Translations under genes and position numbers: made by a program
Assembly (NCBI GenBank): GCA_030840545.1
Contig: JAVEEH010000344.1
Coordinates: 1 to 15,441 of the forward strand
Direction of reading: 5' to 3'
Source of the DNA: Frankiaceae bacterium
GTDB taxonomy: Bacteria; Actinomycetota; Actinomycetes; JAFAQI01
DNA: 15,441 nt
The notes under the pieces: model-generated
Told to the model about the DNA's origin: nothing
The model's input: only the letters and a program-made list of their open reading frames with translations
Databases searched by the model: none
Shown: positions 5,970-14,028 of the stretch, piece after piece
Layout of the letters: every line of letters starts with the position of its first letter
Numbering within the stretch: the first letter of the stretch is position 1

Positions 5970-7253
5970 TCAGGGGACGGGGTCGCGGGCGTCGTAGTGC
6001 GCGAAAGACGGGTACGCCGCGGCGAGGATCGCGACGCCGGCAATGCAGGCCAGTCCGCCCGAGACGACCGAGAACTGCGTGCCGATGGCGCTGCCGACCG
6101 ACCCGGCTTCGAAGTCGCCGAGGCGCGGGCCGCCGGTCACGACCACGATGAACACGCCTTGCAACCGCCCGCGCAACGCATCGGGCGTCGCCACTTGCAG
6201 GATCGTGTTGCGGAAGATCGCGCTCACCATGTCCGCGGCGCCGGCGAGAGCGAGCAGGACCAACGCGACCCACAGCGTGCGGGTGAAGCCGAACAGCGCG
6301 ATCGAGGCGCCCCAGACCGTGACCGAGATGAGCACGGCGCGGCCTTGTCGCCGGACCCGACCGGCCCATCCTGACGTCGCGGCACCCAGCAGGGCACCTA
6401 CCGATGGCGCGGCGGCGAGCAGCCCCACCGTGCCCGCACCGCCGTGGAACCACATCGTGCCGATCGCGGGGAACAGTGCCCGCGGCATGCCGAACACCAT
6501 GGCGTTGATGTCGACCAGGAACGTCATCAGCAGGTTCTTGCGCGGTGCGAGGAAACGCAGCCCTTCCAGCACCGACGCGACACCCGCGCGCGAGCCGCCG
6601 CCCTCCGGCGGCATCGCGGGCAACCGCCAGATCGCATAGAGCACGGCCAGGAACGACGCCGCGTCCAGCCCATAGGTCCAGCTGAACCCGACCGTGCCGA
6701 TCAGCAGGCCGCCCAGCAACGGACCGGTCGACAGGCCGGTGTTGAAGCCGAGCTGGCCGAGTGCGTTCGCCGCCGGCATCAGCTCGCGGCGGACGAGACG
6801 CGGAAGGATCGCCCCGCGAGCCGAGGAGTCGACCGCCGAGAACGCGCCCTGCACACCGGCGACCACGTAGAGCAGCCACAGCTGGTCGAGGTGGAAGGCG
6901 GCCTGCAAGGTCAGCACGGTTGCCAGCACGAACAGCCCGCTGCTGGTGATGAGGGTGAGCTTGCGCCGGTCCATCGCGTCGGCGATGGCTCCGCCGAGCA
7001 AGCCCATCGTCACCAGCGGCACCAGCACCACCAGACCGACCAGCCCCACGTCGAGCGAGGAGTGGGTCAGTCGGTAGACCTGGAACGGGATCGCAAACTG
7101 CGTCAGCTGCGTGCCGGTGAACGACACGGAGTAGCCGAACCACCAACGCCGGTAGTCGGCGCTCTCCCGCAACGGTGTGGTGTCGGCGACGATCCGCTTC
7201 CACCGCGGTGGCCTCGGCGCCGGTTCGACCACCTCGCCCGGCGCCTCGGTCAC
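5970..7253 (-). CDS. MFS transporter (EntS/MFS_3-like exporter)
   Basis: This encodes 427 residues from a GTG start at 7253. The start overlaps the pdxH stop as GTGA, so the two genes are translationally coupled. After a cytoplasmic N-terminus of about 35 residues there are roughly twelve hydrophobic segments. The typical MFS motif A loop, GGAIADAMDRRK, lies at 87-98 between segments 2 and 3. Overall the protein resembles the enterobactin-exporter-like (EntS/MFS_3) group, which exports siderophores, drugs or metabolites by proton antiport. A much longer open frame continues upstream to 9029, but that part is antisense to pdxH and citA and is not real. The substrate is unknown; coupling to pdxH hints at a B6-related or general metabolite, weakly. 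It converges on the propeller gene. Confidence 0.88.
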   Translation of the reverse strand: MTEAPGEVVEPAPRPPRWKRIVADTTPLRESADYRRWWFGYSVSFTGTQLTQFAIPFQVYRLTHSSLDVGLVGLVVLVPLVTMGLLGGAIADAMDRRKLTLITSSGLFVLATVLTLQAAFHLDQLWLLYVVAGVQGAFSAVDSSARGAILPRLVRRELMPAANALGQLGFNTGLSTGPLLGGLLIGTVGFSWTYGLDAASFLAVLYAIWRLPAMPPEGGGSRAGVASVLEGLRFLAPRKNLLMTFLVDINAMVFGMPRALFPAIGTMWFHGGAGTVGLLAAAPSVGALLGAATSGWAGRVRRQGRAVLISVTVWGASIALFGFTRTLWVALVLLALAGAADMVSAIFRNTILQVATPDALRGRLQGVFIVVVTGGPRLGDFEAGSVGSAIGTQFSVVSGGLACIAGVAILAAAYPSFAHYDARDPVP

Positions 7254-7906
7254 GGCTGCAGTCTCTCGACCATCCAGGCCGAGCCGGCGACCGCGGCGCC
7301 GCGGCGATAGCGCAACCGGTCGTGCAGTCGGTCCCGGCGCCCCTGCCAGAACTCGATCGCCTGCGGCTGCACCCGGATGCCACCCCAGTGCGGCGGGCGC
7401 GGCACGTCGGAGCCGGCGTAGCGGCGGTCGAGCTCGACGACCCGCTGTTCCAGCTCGGCCCGGGTTGCGACGACGTCCGACTGGGCGCTGGCCAGCGCCG
7501 AGAGCTGGGCCCCACGCGGCCGGCTGTCGAAGTACGCCGCCGACTCGGCCGGGTCGGTCCGCGCCGCGGTCCCGTCCACCCGCACCTGCCGGCCCAGCGG
7601 GTGCCAGGGGAACAGCAGGCTCACGTGCGGGTCGGCCTCGATGTCCCGACCCTTGCGGGAGCCGTAGTTGGTGAAGAACACGAACCCGCGCTGATCGGCA
7701 CCCTTGCACAGCACCAGCCGGCTCGACGGCGACCCGTCGCCGGCGACCGTCGAGACGACCATCGCGTTGGCCTCGGCCAAGGTCGCGCGGACGGCGTCGG
7801 CGAGCCAGGCATGGAACAGCTCCAGCGGGTCGGCGGGCAGCATCGTCTCGTCCAGCCCGACCAGCTCGTAGTCGCGCCGGAGTCTCGCCAGCTCGAGGTC
7901 GTCCAT
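7250..7906 (-). CDS. pdxH: pyridoxamine/pyridoxine 5'-phosphate oxidase
   Basis: This encodes 218 residues, normal for the family. The enzyme oxidises pyridoxine or pyridoxamine 5'-phosphate to PLP with FMN and O2 in the cytosol (B6 salvage). Diagnostic motifs appear in order: RLVLCKG (63-69) and FFTNYGSRKG (77-86) for FMN and phosphate binding, PRPPHWGG (169-176), FWQGRRDRLHDR (186-197), and the C-terminal ERLQP. The ATG at 7906 starts the protein just before the conserved N-terminal region; I see only a weak ribosome site. The gene is first in a - strand pair with the MFS gene and is divergent from citA. PdxH next to citrate synthase 2 is, from memory, a recurring actinobacterial arrangement. 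Confidence 0.93.
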   Translation of the reverse strand: MDDLELARLRRDYELVGLDETMLPADPLELFHAWLADAVRATLAEANAMVVSTVAGDGSPSSRLVLCKGADQRGFVFFTNYGSRKGRDIEADPHVSLLFPWHPLGRQVRVDGTAARTDPAESAAYFDSRPRGAQLSALASAQSDVVATRAELEQRVVELDRRYAGSDVPRPPHWGGIRVQPQAIEFWQGRRDRLHDRLRYRRGAAVAGSAWMVERLQP

Positions 7907-7958
7907 CGCTCTGGGAATTTCTCACGCACGGGGCAGCTGCGCCCGACCGGCATCCCCC

Positions 7959-7973
7959 GTAGCGGTCTGCTAC
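7959..7973. promoter_or_regulatory. inverted repeat in the pdxH/citA divergent intergenic region
   Basis: GTAGC-GGTCT-GCTAC is a perfect 5-bp inverted repeat between the divergent pdxH and citA starts (7907-8030). It could be an operator or the base of a hairpin in the citA leader. I see no clear -35/-10 pair for either gene. A repeat this short may be chance. Confidence 0.25.
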
Positions 7974-8017
7974 CACCGGGTACGACAATGAGGAGGAGAA
8001 GACAACGGACGCGATAT

Positions 8018-8023
8018 GAGGAG
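8018..8023 (+). promoter_or_regulatory. ribosome binding site deciding the citA start
   Basis: GAGGAG lies seven bases before ATG 8031. The alternative ATG at 8016 has its nearest purine-rich stretch (7990-8000) too far upstream, so 8031 is preferred. The ATG overlaps no other gene. Confidence 0.6.
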
Positions 8024-8030
8024 CGCCGCG

Positions 8031-9143
8031 ATGGCGGACGAGACAATCTTCAAGCCAGGCCTGGAAGGCGTGGTGGCCTTCGAGACCGAGATCGCGGAGC
8101 CGGACAAGGAAGGTTCGGCGCTGCGCTATCGCGGCGTCGACATCGAGGACCTCGTCGGCCGTGTCTCCTACGGCAACGTCTGGGGCCTGCTGGTGGACGG
8201 GCGGTTCGCCCCCGGCTTGCCCCCCGCGGAGCCGTTCCCGGTGCCGGTGCACTCCGGCGACATCCGGGTCGACGTCCAGAGCGCACTGGCGACACTCGCC
8301 CCGGCGTGGGGCCTCGAGCAGCTGCTCGACATCGACGACGCCCAGGCCCGCGATGACCTCGCCCGCTGCTCGGTGACCGCGATGTCGTTCGTCGCACAGT
8401 CCGCGCGCGGTCTCGGCCAGCCGATGGTGCCGCAGAAGCGCATCGACGAGTGCGAAACCGTCGTCGAGCGGTTCATGGTCCGCTGGCGCGGCGACCCCAA
8501 CCCGCAGCACACCAAGGCGGTCGACGCCTACTTCGTCTCTGCCGCCGAGCACGGCATGAATGCCTCGACCTTCACTGCGCGGGTCATCGCGTCGACCGGC
8601 GCCGACGCCGCCGCATGCCTGTCCGGTGCCGTAGGTGCGCTGTCCGGACCACTGCACGGCGGTGCGCCGTCGCGAGTGCTGAAGATGCTCGACGAGGTCG
8701 CTGAGGAGGGTGACGCGCGGCGCTACGTCAAGCGGCTGATGGACTCCAAGCAGCGCCTGATGGGCTTCGGGCACCGTGTCTACCGTGCTGAGGACCCGCG
8801 GGCGCGGGTGCTCCGTCGTACGGCGAAGGAGCTCAACGCCCCCCGGGTCGAGGTGGCGGAGGCGCTGGAGCAGGCGGCGCTCGCCGAGCTCAAGGAGCGT
8901 TACCCGGACCGCGTGCTCGCGACCAACGTGGAGTTCTGGTCGGCGGTCGTGCTCGACTTCGCCGAGGTGCCGGCGCACATGTTCACGTCGATGTTCACCT
9001 GCGCGCGGGTGGCCGGCTGGAGCGCGCATGTCCTCGAGCAGAAGCGCACGGGTCGCCTCATCCGGCCGTCAGCCAAGTACGTCGGCGAGCCCAACCGCGG
9101 TGTCGAGGCGGTCGAGGGCTTCAACCAGATCCCCAAGGTCTGA
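8031..9143 (+). CDS. citA: citrate synthase 2
   Basis: This encodes 370 residues, the usual length of the short type II-like citrate synthases. It condenses oxaloacetate with acetyl-CoA to citrate, feeding the TCA cycle. The N-terminal stretch (PGLEGVVAFETEIAEPDKEG) and LRYRGVDIEDLV closely match mycobacterial CitA as I remember it. The catalytic triad is visible: His209 in SGPLHGGAP, His248 in GFGHRVYR, and Asp309 in EFWSAVVLDF. AAEHGMNAST (171-180) is also a family signature. 2-Methylcitrate synthase is the main alternative, since the two activities are hard to separate by motif. It is divergent from pdxH and followed after 66 bases by serC. Confidence 0.93.
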   Translation: MADETIFKPGLEGVVAFETEIAEPDKEGSALRYRGVDIEDLVGRVSYGNVWGLLVDGRFAPGLPPAEPFPVPVHSGDIRVDVQSALATLAPAWGLEQLLDIDDAQARDDLARCSVTAMSFVAQSARGLGQPMVPQKRIDECETVVERFMVRWRGDPNPQHTKAVDAYFVSAAEHGMNASTFTARVIASTGADAAACLSGAVGALSGPLHGGAPSRVLKMLDEVAEEGDARRYVKRLMDSKQRLMGFGHRVYRAEDPRARVLRRTAKELNAPRVEVAEALEQAALAELKERYPDRVLATNVEFWSAVVLDFAEVPAHMFTSMFTCARVAGWSAHVLEQKRTGRLIRPSAKYVGEPNRGVEAVEGFNQIPKV

Positions 9144-9158
9144 CCCAATCGCCACATG

Positions 9159-9202
9159 CGGCCCATAGAAGGGCCCGATGCCGCGATTGCCGGCCCTTAG
9201 AA
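9159..9202 (+). repeat. pair of 12-base direct repeats between citA and serC
   Basis: CGGCCCATAGAA (9159-9170) and CGGCCCTTAGAA (9191-9202) match at 11 of 12 positions, with starts 32 bases apart. The second copy contains most of the proposed serC -10 element. The first copy also opens a hairpin, GGCCC-ATAGAA-GGGCC (9160-9175), that could act as a weak end signal for citA; no U-tract follows. Confidence 0.4.
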
Positions 9203-9203
9203 T
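9198..9203 (+). promoter_or_regulatory. predicted -10 element of a leaderless serC promoter
   Basis: TAGAAT fits the actinobacterial TANNNT -10 consensus and ends six bases before the serC GTG. Transcription would therefore start at or next to the start codon. No purine-rich ribosome site precedes the GTG, which agrees with a leaderless mRNA. No convincing -35 is visible. Confidence 0.5.
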
Positions 9204-9209
9204 CGGTGG

Positions 9210-10334
9210 GTGACCACCCCCGATCTCGTCATTCCGGCTGAGCTGAGGCCGCGTGACGGCCGGTTCGGCTCAGGGCCGTCCAAGGTGCGACCGGAGCAGC
9301 TCGCTGCGCTCGCGTCCACCGGCTCGTCGTACCTCGGCACGTCGCACCGCCAGCACGGGGTCAAGAGCGTCGTCAAGCGGGTGCGTGAAGGGCTAGCCGA
9401 CCTGCTGTCGATGCCGGACGGTTACGAAGTCGTGCTCGGCAACGGCGGCGCCACAGCGTTCTGGGACATCGCGACGTTGTGCCTCATCGAGCAGCGCTCC
9501 CAGCACCTGTCGTTCGGTGAGTTCTCGGCGAAGTTCGCCAAGGCCGCACACGACGCGCCATTTCTCAGCGAGCCCAGCGTCATCAAGGCCGAACCCGGCG
9601 ACGTTGCGGTCGCCCGAGCCGAGGATGGCATCGACGCCTACTGCTGGCCGCAGAACGAGACCTCGACCGGCGTCATGGCCCGGGTCGTGCGGCCGGCCGG
9701 CACGGACGGTGCACTCGTGCTCATCGACGCGACCAGCGGCGCCGGCGGGCTGCCGGTCGACCTCCGGCAGACGGACGCCTATTACTTTGCACCGCAGAAG
9801 GCGTTCGCGTCCGACGGCGGTCTGTGGTTGGCCGTCCTCTCACCGGCAGCGATCGACCGGGTGACGCGGATCAAAGCCAGTGGGCGCTGGGTCCCCGCGG
9901 CGCTCGCCCTCTCGATCGCCATCGAGCAGTCCCGGCAGGACCAGACCTACAACACTCCCGCCCTCGCAACGCTGTTCCTGCTCGCGGAGCAGGTCGACTG
10001 GATGAACGCGCAGGGCGGGCTGGACTGGGCGGTCGGTCGCACGGCGGAGTCGAGCGGCCGGCTCTACACCTGGGCCGAGAAGTCGCCGCACGCCTCGCCG
10101 TTCGTGGCCGACGCCGACAAGCGCTCCCATGTCGTCGGCACCATCGACTTCGACAGCTCCGTCGACGCGAGCGCCGTCGCCAAGGCACTGCGTGCGAACG
10201 GCATCGTCGACACCGAGCCCTACCGCAAGCTAGGTCGCAACCAGGTGCGGATCGCGATGTTCCCGGCGATCGACCCCGATGACATCGAGGCCCTCACCGG
10301 CTGCATCGACTGGATCATCGACCGGCTGACCTGA
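9210..10334 (+). CDS. serC: phosphoserine aminotransferase
   Basis: This encodes 374 residues from GTG 9210. The enzyme transfers the amino group of glutamate to 3-phosphohydroxypyruvate, the second step of serine synthesis, using PLP. The actinobacterial form is recognisable from FGSGPSKVRPEQ (19-30), the LGTSHRQ motif (42-48), GNGGATAFWD (77-86), and the PLP-lysine segment YFAPQKAFASDGG with Lys197. The C-terminal domain ends with the usual RIAMFPAIDPDDIEAL stretch. Its cofactor is the product of the nearby PdxH. The start appears leaderless, with a TAGAAT element six bases upstream and no ribosome site. Confidence 0.95.
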   Translation: MTTPDLVIPAELRPRDGRFGSGPSKVRPEQLAALASTGSSYLGTSHRQHGVKSVVKRVREGLADLLSMPDGYEVVLGNGGATAFWDIATLCLIEQRSQHLSFGEFSAKFAKAAHDAPFLSEPSVIKAEPGDVAVARAEDGIDAYCWPQNETSTGVMARVVRPAGTDGALVLIDATSGAGGLPVDLRQTDAYYFAPQKAFASDGGLWLAVLSPAAIDRVTRIKASGRWVPAALALSIAIEQSRQDQTYNTPALATLFLLAEQVDWMNAQGGLDWAVGRTAESSGRLYTWAEKSPHASPFVADADKRSHVVGTIDFDSSVDASAVAKALRANGIVDTEPYRKLGRNQVRIAMFPAIDPDDIEALTGCIDWIIDRLT

Positions 10335-10339
10335 GGTCC

Positions 10340-10366
10340 TGGCGTGCGCCAGCGCGCGGTTGCGCG
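10340..10366. terminator. possible bidirectional terminator hairpins between convergent genes
   Basis: After the serC stop come TGGCG-TG-CGCCA (10340-10351) and CGCGC-GGTT-GCGCG (10353-10366), two short perfect stems. They lie between serC (+) and the convergent - strand gene ending at 10400. Neither is followed by a U-tract, so any termination would be of the U-less type sometimes proposed in actinobacteria. They are weak individually. Confidence 0.3.
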
Positions 10367-10399
10367 AGACGTTCGACCGGATGGTGACACCTGCGGGAG

Positions 10400-11047
10400 T
10401 CAGCCCGCGGCGCGGGCGACCCACCACACGCGATCGCCGGTCGTCAGCACGACGCCCACGTGCGGCTGCACGACGCCGCGGTAGAGCACCGGGACCGTCG
10501 ACGTCTCCGAGACCGAGCAGCGGTCGAACATCCGCGCCACGAGCCACACGTCGCCTCCCCAGGACGCGCGCACGTCGGCGAAGGTGACGAAGTTGAGGTA
10601 GCCGCTGCTCGTCCTTACGTCCTGCTCGTTTCGCAACCACGGCGTCGTCGCGAGAACGTGGTTGTACATGCTGCCGCTGCCGAGACTGACATCGCGGGCG
10701 GGCACACCCTCGACGTCTTCGACGCTGCCGGCCTGGCAGCCGGTCCCGGACACGACGATGGTGTAGCGCAGCCCACGGGCGGTGAGCCGCCGCCACGACA
10801 CCCGGGCAACGACGTAAGGCCCGCCGCGGGTGACGAGGTGTGAGGCGACGCCACGGTCGTGCAGGAAGCCGCCGACGTCGGCCGCGGGCAGTACCCACAC
10901 GTCGCCGGCGATGGCGGCCGCACTCGGCTCGAGCGGTGGGGGCCCCGGGTCGTGCAGCACGACGCCGACCGCCACGGCGACCACCGCCGTCTGCGCGGCG
11001 ACGAGCAGCGACCACCGCGTCCGCAGCACCGCCGCCCAGCCGACCAA
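10400..11047 (-). CDS. membrane-anchored or secreted protein of unknown family
   Basis: I propose TTG 11047 as the start, giving 215 residues, because GAGGGGG (11052-11058) sits four bases upstream. GTG 11029 (209 residues) is the alternative. A single hydrophobic stretch near residues 13-32 (LLVAAQTAVVAVAVGVVL), preceded by Arg residues, acts as a signal anchor or uncleaved signal; the rest would lie outside the cell. The outer part has alternating hydrophobic and polar beta-like segments, aromatic residues (WLR, WGGDVWLVARMF, VWWVARAAG) and two Cys (in GTGCQ and DRCSV) that may pair. I do not recognise a family. It is divergent from the aldo/keto reductase gene across 34 bases and convergent with serC. 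Third codon positions are as GC-rich as in its neighbours, which supports real coding. Confidence 0.65.
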   Translation of the reverse strand: MVGWAAVLRTRWSLLVAAQTAVVAVAVGVVLHDPGPPPLEPSAAAIAGDVWVLPAADVGGFLHDRGVASHLVTRGGPYVVARVSWRRLTARGLRYTIVVSGTGCQAGSVEDVEGVPARDVSLGSGSMYNHVLATTPWLRNEQDVRTSSGYLNFVTFADVRASWGGDVWLVARMFDRCSVSETSTVPVLYRGVVQPHVGVVLTTGDRVWWVARAAG

Positions 11048-11068
11048 GATGCCCCCTCGCGCCCGGCG

Positions 11069-11074
11069 TAGGTT
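11069..11074 (+). promoter_or_regulatory. predicted -10 element of a leaderless aldo/keto reductase promoter
   Basis: TAGGTT fits TANNNT and ends seven bases before ATG 11082, with no ribosome site between them. This is the same arrangement as at serC. No clear -35 is visible. The element also lies just upstream of the ribosome site of the divergent gene. Confidence 0.4.
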
Positions 11075-11081
11075 CGCAAGT

Positions 11082-12053
11082 ATGCAATACACCCATCTCG
11101 GCCGAAGTGGCCTGAGCGTTTCCCGACTCGTCCTCGGCACGATGAACTTCGGCCCGGTCACACCCGAGGACGAGTCGCATCCGATCATGGACCGCGCCCT
11201 CGAGCACGGCATCAACTTCTTCGACACAGCCAACGTCTACGGCTGGAAGCAGGGCGAAGGCATCACCGAGCAGATCGTCGGCCGGTGGTTCGCACAGGGC
11301 GGCGGGCGGCGCGAGAAGGTCGTCATCGCCACCAAGCTGTTCGGCTCGATGAGCGAGTGGCCCAACGACACCTTCCTGTCCGCGCGCAACATCCGCCATG
11401 CCTGCGACGGGTCGTTGCGGCGGCTGCAGACGGACTACATCGATCTCTACCAGATGCATCACGTCGACCGCTCTACGCCGTGGGACGAGATCTGGGAGGC
11501 GATGGAGACGTTGCGGTCGCAGGGAAAGATCCTCTACGTCGGCAGCAGCAACTTCGCCGGCTGGCATCTTGCCGCCGCACAGGAGGCCGCCCGCCAGCGG
11601 CACTTCTTCGGTCTCGTCAGCGAGCAGTCGCTTTACAACCTCAGTGCCCGGTCGGTCGAGCTCGAGGTCCTGCCCGCGGCCAAGCATTACGGGCTCGGTG
11701 TCATCCCCTGGAGCCCGCTGCACGGCGGGCTCCTCGGCGGCGTGCTGCGCAAGGAGGCCGAGGGGCAGCGTCGCCTGCAGGGACGCGCGAAGGAACAGCT
11801 CGACGCCAACCGTGAGCAGGTGCAGGCCTACGAGGACCTCTGCGCCGACATCGGGGCCGAGCCTGCGCACGTCGCGCTCGCCTGGCTGCTCGCGCAGGAC
11901 GGCGTGACCGGACCGATCATCGGGCCGCGCACGATCGAACAGCTCGACAGCGCGCTCGGCGCCTTGGATCTCACCCTCGATGACAAGACACTGGCACGGC
12001 TCGACGAGATCTGGCCCGGCCACAAGACCGCGCCCGAGGACTACGCCTGGTGA
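11082..12053 (+). CDS. aldo/keto reductase
   Basis: This encodes 323 residues, typical for the family. It is a cytosolic NADPH-dependent oxidoreductase with a TIM-barrel fold. The catalytic tetrad is visible: Asp48 and Tyr53 (FFDTANVYG), Lys85 (ATKLFG) and His126 (LYQMHHVD). Later NADPH-binding segments include VGSSNFAGW, PWSPLHGGLL and the GPIIGPRTIEQL stretch. It looks like the bacterial group that reduces aldehydes, ketones or sugars, and no substrate can be assigned. ATG 11082 starts exactly at the family's usual N-terminus (YTHLGRSGL); the long open frame upstream is antisense to the neighbouring gene. It ends three bases before the convergent peptidase gene, leaving no room for separate terminators. 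Confidence 0.93.
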   Translation: MQYTHLGRSGLSVSRLVLGTMNFGPVTPEDESHPIMDRALEHGINFFDTANVYGWKQGEGITEQIVGRWFAQGGGRREKVVIATKLFGSMSEWPNDTFLSARNIRHACDGSLRRLQTDYIDLYQMHHVDRSTPWDEIWEAMETLRSQGKILYVGSSNFAGWHLAAAQEAARQRHFFGLVSEQSLYNLSARSVELEVLPAAKHYGLGVIPWSPLHGGLLGGVLRKEAEGQRRLQGRAKEQLDANREQVQAYEDLCADIGAEPAHVALAWLLAQDGVTGPIIGPRTIEQLDSALGALDLTLDDKTLARLDEIWPGHKTAPEDYAW

Positions 12054-12056
12054 CGG

Positions 12057-14024
12057 TCATGCCGTCACCAGCTCGAGGGTCGCGACGCCGACCGGGCTGA
12101 AGCCCATCACCTGACCGTAGAACGACAGCGAAGACTCCAGCGCCGAGACGATGGTTTCCGCCCGCCGGAAGCCGTGCGACTCCCCGGCGTAGGCGATGTA
12201 GGCGTGCGGGATGCCCTTGCGGACGAGCGCGTCGCGGAACACCTCGGCCTGCGACGGCGGCACGATCGGGTCGTCCAGCCCCTGGAGGAGCAGCACCGGG
12301 CAGGACAGGCCCTCGACGTTGTTGACCGGCGCGCGCTGCTCGTAGACGGACTGCGCCTCGGGCCACGGACCGACGAGGCCGTCGAGGTAGCGGGACTCGA
12401 AATCGTGGGTGTGCTGGGCGAACTCGATCAGCTCGGCCACACCGAAGTAGGAGATGCCGCAGCAGAAGGCGTCGGTGGTGGTGAGCGCCGCGAGGACCGT
12501 CCAACCACCGGCCGAGCCACCCTCGATGGCGATCCGCGCGCCGTCCGCGTCGCCGGACTCGGCCAGACCGCGGGCGACGGCGACGACGTCCTCCACGTCG
12601 ACAATCCCCCACTGGCCGCGGAGCCGCTCGCGGTAGTCGCGGCCGTAGCCCGTCGACCCGCCGTAGTTCACGTCCACGACACCGATGCCGCGGCTGGTGA
12701 AGTAGAGGATCTTCGGGTCGACCCGCGGGGCCACGTGGCTGGTCGGTCCCCCGTGGACGTGGACAACGTAGGGCGGCCGCGCGCCGTCGGGGCCGGTCAC
12801 GTCCGGGTGGTGCGGCGGGTAGATGATCGCGTGCACGTCACGTCCCTCGGGACCGGTGAAGACCCGCGACTGGCCGGGCGACCGGAAGTCGGGGTCCGGC
12901 AGGCTGTCGGCGGTGGTCCGGATGTCCTCGACGTGTCCACTCAGCAGGTCCACCGTCCGCAGCCCCCAGGGCGTCGTCGAGCCGCCACCGAGGACCAGGG
13001 CCCGGTTGCCCGAGACACCGCAGAGTCGGATGTCATCCATCCCATCGGCGGCGACGTCGGTCATCGCGCCGGTGTGCTGGTCGACGATCCCGAGGCGGCT
13101 GGTGCCGAACGTCCGGACGACGAGCAGTCGACCGTCGTCGAGCGGCGCGAACCAACGCAGCCCGAACACCCACAACGGTCCGCCATGGTCCTCTTGCTGC
13201 GGGCACAGCGGGATGGGCTCGCCGCCGTCGGCGGCAATCCGGTAGAGGTTCCACCAGCCCGTCCGGTCGCTGCTCACGTAGAGGCTGTCGTTGTCCGCCC
13301 AGACCGGCTGGACGACCGACTCCGTAGTTGAGCCGAGCAGGGTGCGAGGCCGTCCGGCGACGCCCAACTCGTCGAGATCGGCGACCCGCAGCTCCGCACC
13401 ATCCCAGGGCATCTGGGGGTGCTCCCAGGCGATCCAGGCCAGTCGCCGGCCGTCCGGGGACACCCGCGGGTAGGCGAGGAAGTGCGATCCGGCGACAACC
13501 GACCGAATCGCTGCCGCGTTCTCGGCGGCGCTTCCGTCGAGGGGCACGAGGCAGACGTCCCGGCTGACAGTGCCGTCGTCGCCGTGGCTCTCGCGCACAC
13601 ACATCACCGCGCGGCCTTCGTCGGCCGCGACGAGGTCGGCGTAACGCCAGGCAGCCGGCACCGCGGGCGCCGCAGTCAGCGCCACGGGCTCCTCGCCGGG
13701 CAGGCAGCGGTAGAGCCGCTGGTCGTCGTAGTTGGCGAAGACGAGAACTCCGTCGATCACCGTCCACGCCCCGCCGCCATACTCGTGCACGCGTGTCCGG
13801 ACGTTCCAGGGCGCTGCCAGCAGCGTCTCCACCCCGCCGTCGGCACCGGTGCGGCAGATCGTGGTGCGGCCGCCCTCGTCAGCCTTGACCTCCGCCCACC
13901 ACGGCTCGGGGCCACCGGCATGTCCCGCATCGACGAAGGCGGCGCCACCGACCTCGCCGGTCTTGCGCGCGACGTCGGTGGCGGATATCGGCGAGGGCCA
14001 GGCGCCGAACGGCAACGTCGTCAT
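12057..14024 (-). CDS. prolyl-oligopeptidase (S9) family peptidase
   Basis: This encodes 655 residues from ATG 14024, with AAGGA seven bases upstream. An N-terminal beta-propeller (about 1-390, with YPRVSPDGRRLAW and PVWADNDSLYVSSD blade-like repeats) covers a C-terminal alpha/beta-hydrolase domain. The triad is Ser504 in GGSAGGW, Asp585 in LDDPIVP and His617 in ESHGFR. HVHGGPTSH (about 420-430) is the usual oxyanion-loop region of the group. The length fits the acylaminoacyl-peptidase/dipeptidyl-peptidase-like S9 enzymes, which cleave short peptides. No signal peptide is seen, so it is probably cytosolic. It is the last gene of a - strand run, four bases after thpR. Confidence 0.92.
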   Translation of the reverse strand: MTTLPFGAWPSPISATDVARKTGEVGGAAFVDAGHAGGPEPWWAEVKADEGGRTTICRTGADGGVETLLAAPWNVRTRVHEYGGGAWTVIDGVLVFANYDDQRLYRCLPGEEPVALTAAPAVPAAWRYADLVAADEGRAVMCVRESHGDDGTVSRDVCLVPLDGSAAENAAAIRSVVAGSHFLAYPRVSPDGRRLAWIAWEHPQMPWDGAELRVADLDELGVAGRPRTLLGSTTESVVQPVWADNDSLYVSSDRTGWWNLYRIAADGGEPIPLCPQQEDHGGPLWVFGLRWFAPLDDGRLLVVRTFGTSRLGIVDQHTGAMTDVAADGMDDIRLCGVSGNRALVLGGGSTTPWGLRTVDLLSGHVEDIRTTADSLPDPDFRSPGQSRVFTGPEGRDVHAIIYPPHHPDVTGPDGARPPYVVHVHGGPTSHVAPRVDPKILYFTSRGIGVVDVNYGGSTGYGRDYRERLRGQWGIVDVEDVVAVARGLAESGDADGARIAIEGGSAGGWTVLAALTTTDAFCCGISYFGVAELIEFAQHTHDFESRYLDGLVGPWPEAQSVYEQRAPVNNVEGLSCPVLLLQGLDDPIVPPSQAEVFRDALVRKGIPHAYIAYAGESHGFRRAETIVSALESSLSFYGQVMGFSPVGVATLELVTA

Positions 14025-14028
14025 GAGG

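Noticed and set aside
5962..5976. CCCC-GAGTCA-GGGG hairpin between the propeller and MFS genes
   Set aside because: The stem is only four base pairs with no T-run. Half of it lies in the MFS stop region, so it is too weak to call a terminator.
7988..8356. Alternative + strand frame beginning MRRRRQRTRYEE over the start of citA
   Set aside because: It runs out of frame through the conserved citA N-terminus and has no recognisable content.
7254..9029. Upstream extension of the MFS frame to a 1019-residue protein
   Set aside because: The extension is antisense to citA and out of frame over pdxH, both with full family motifs. The GTG at 7253 overlapping the pdxH stop gives a normal MFS protein.
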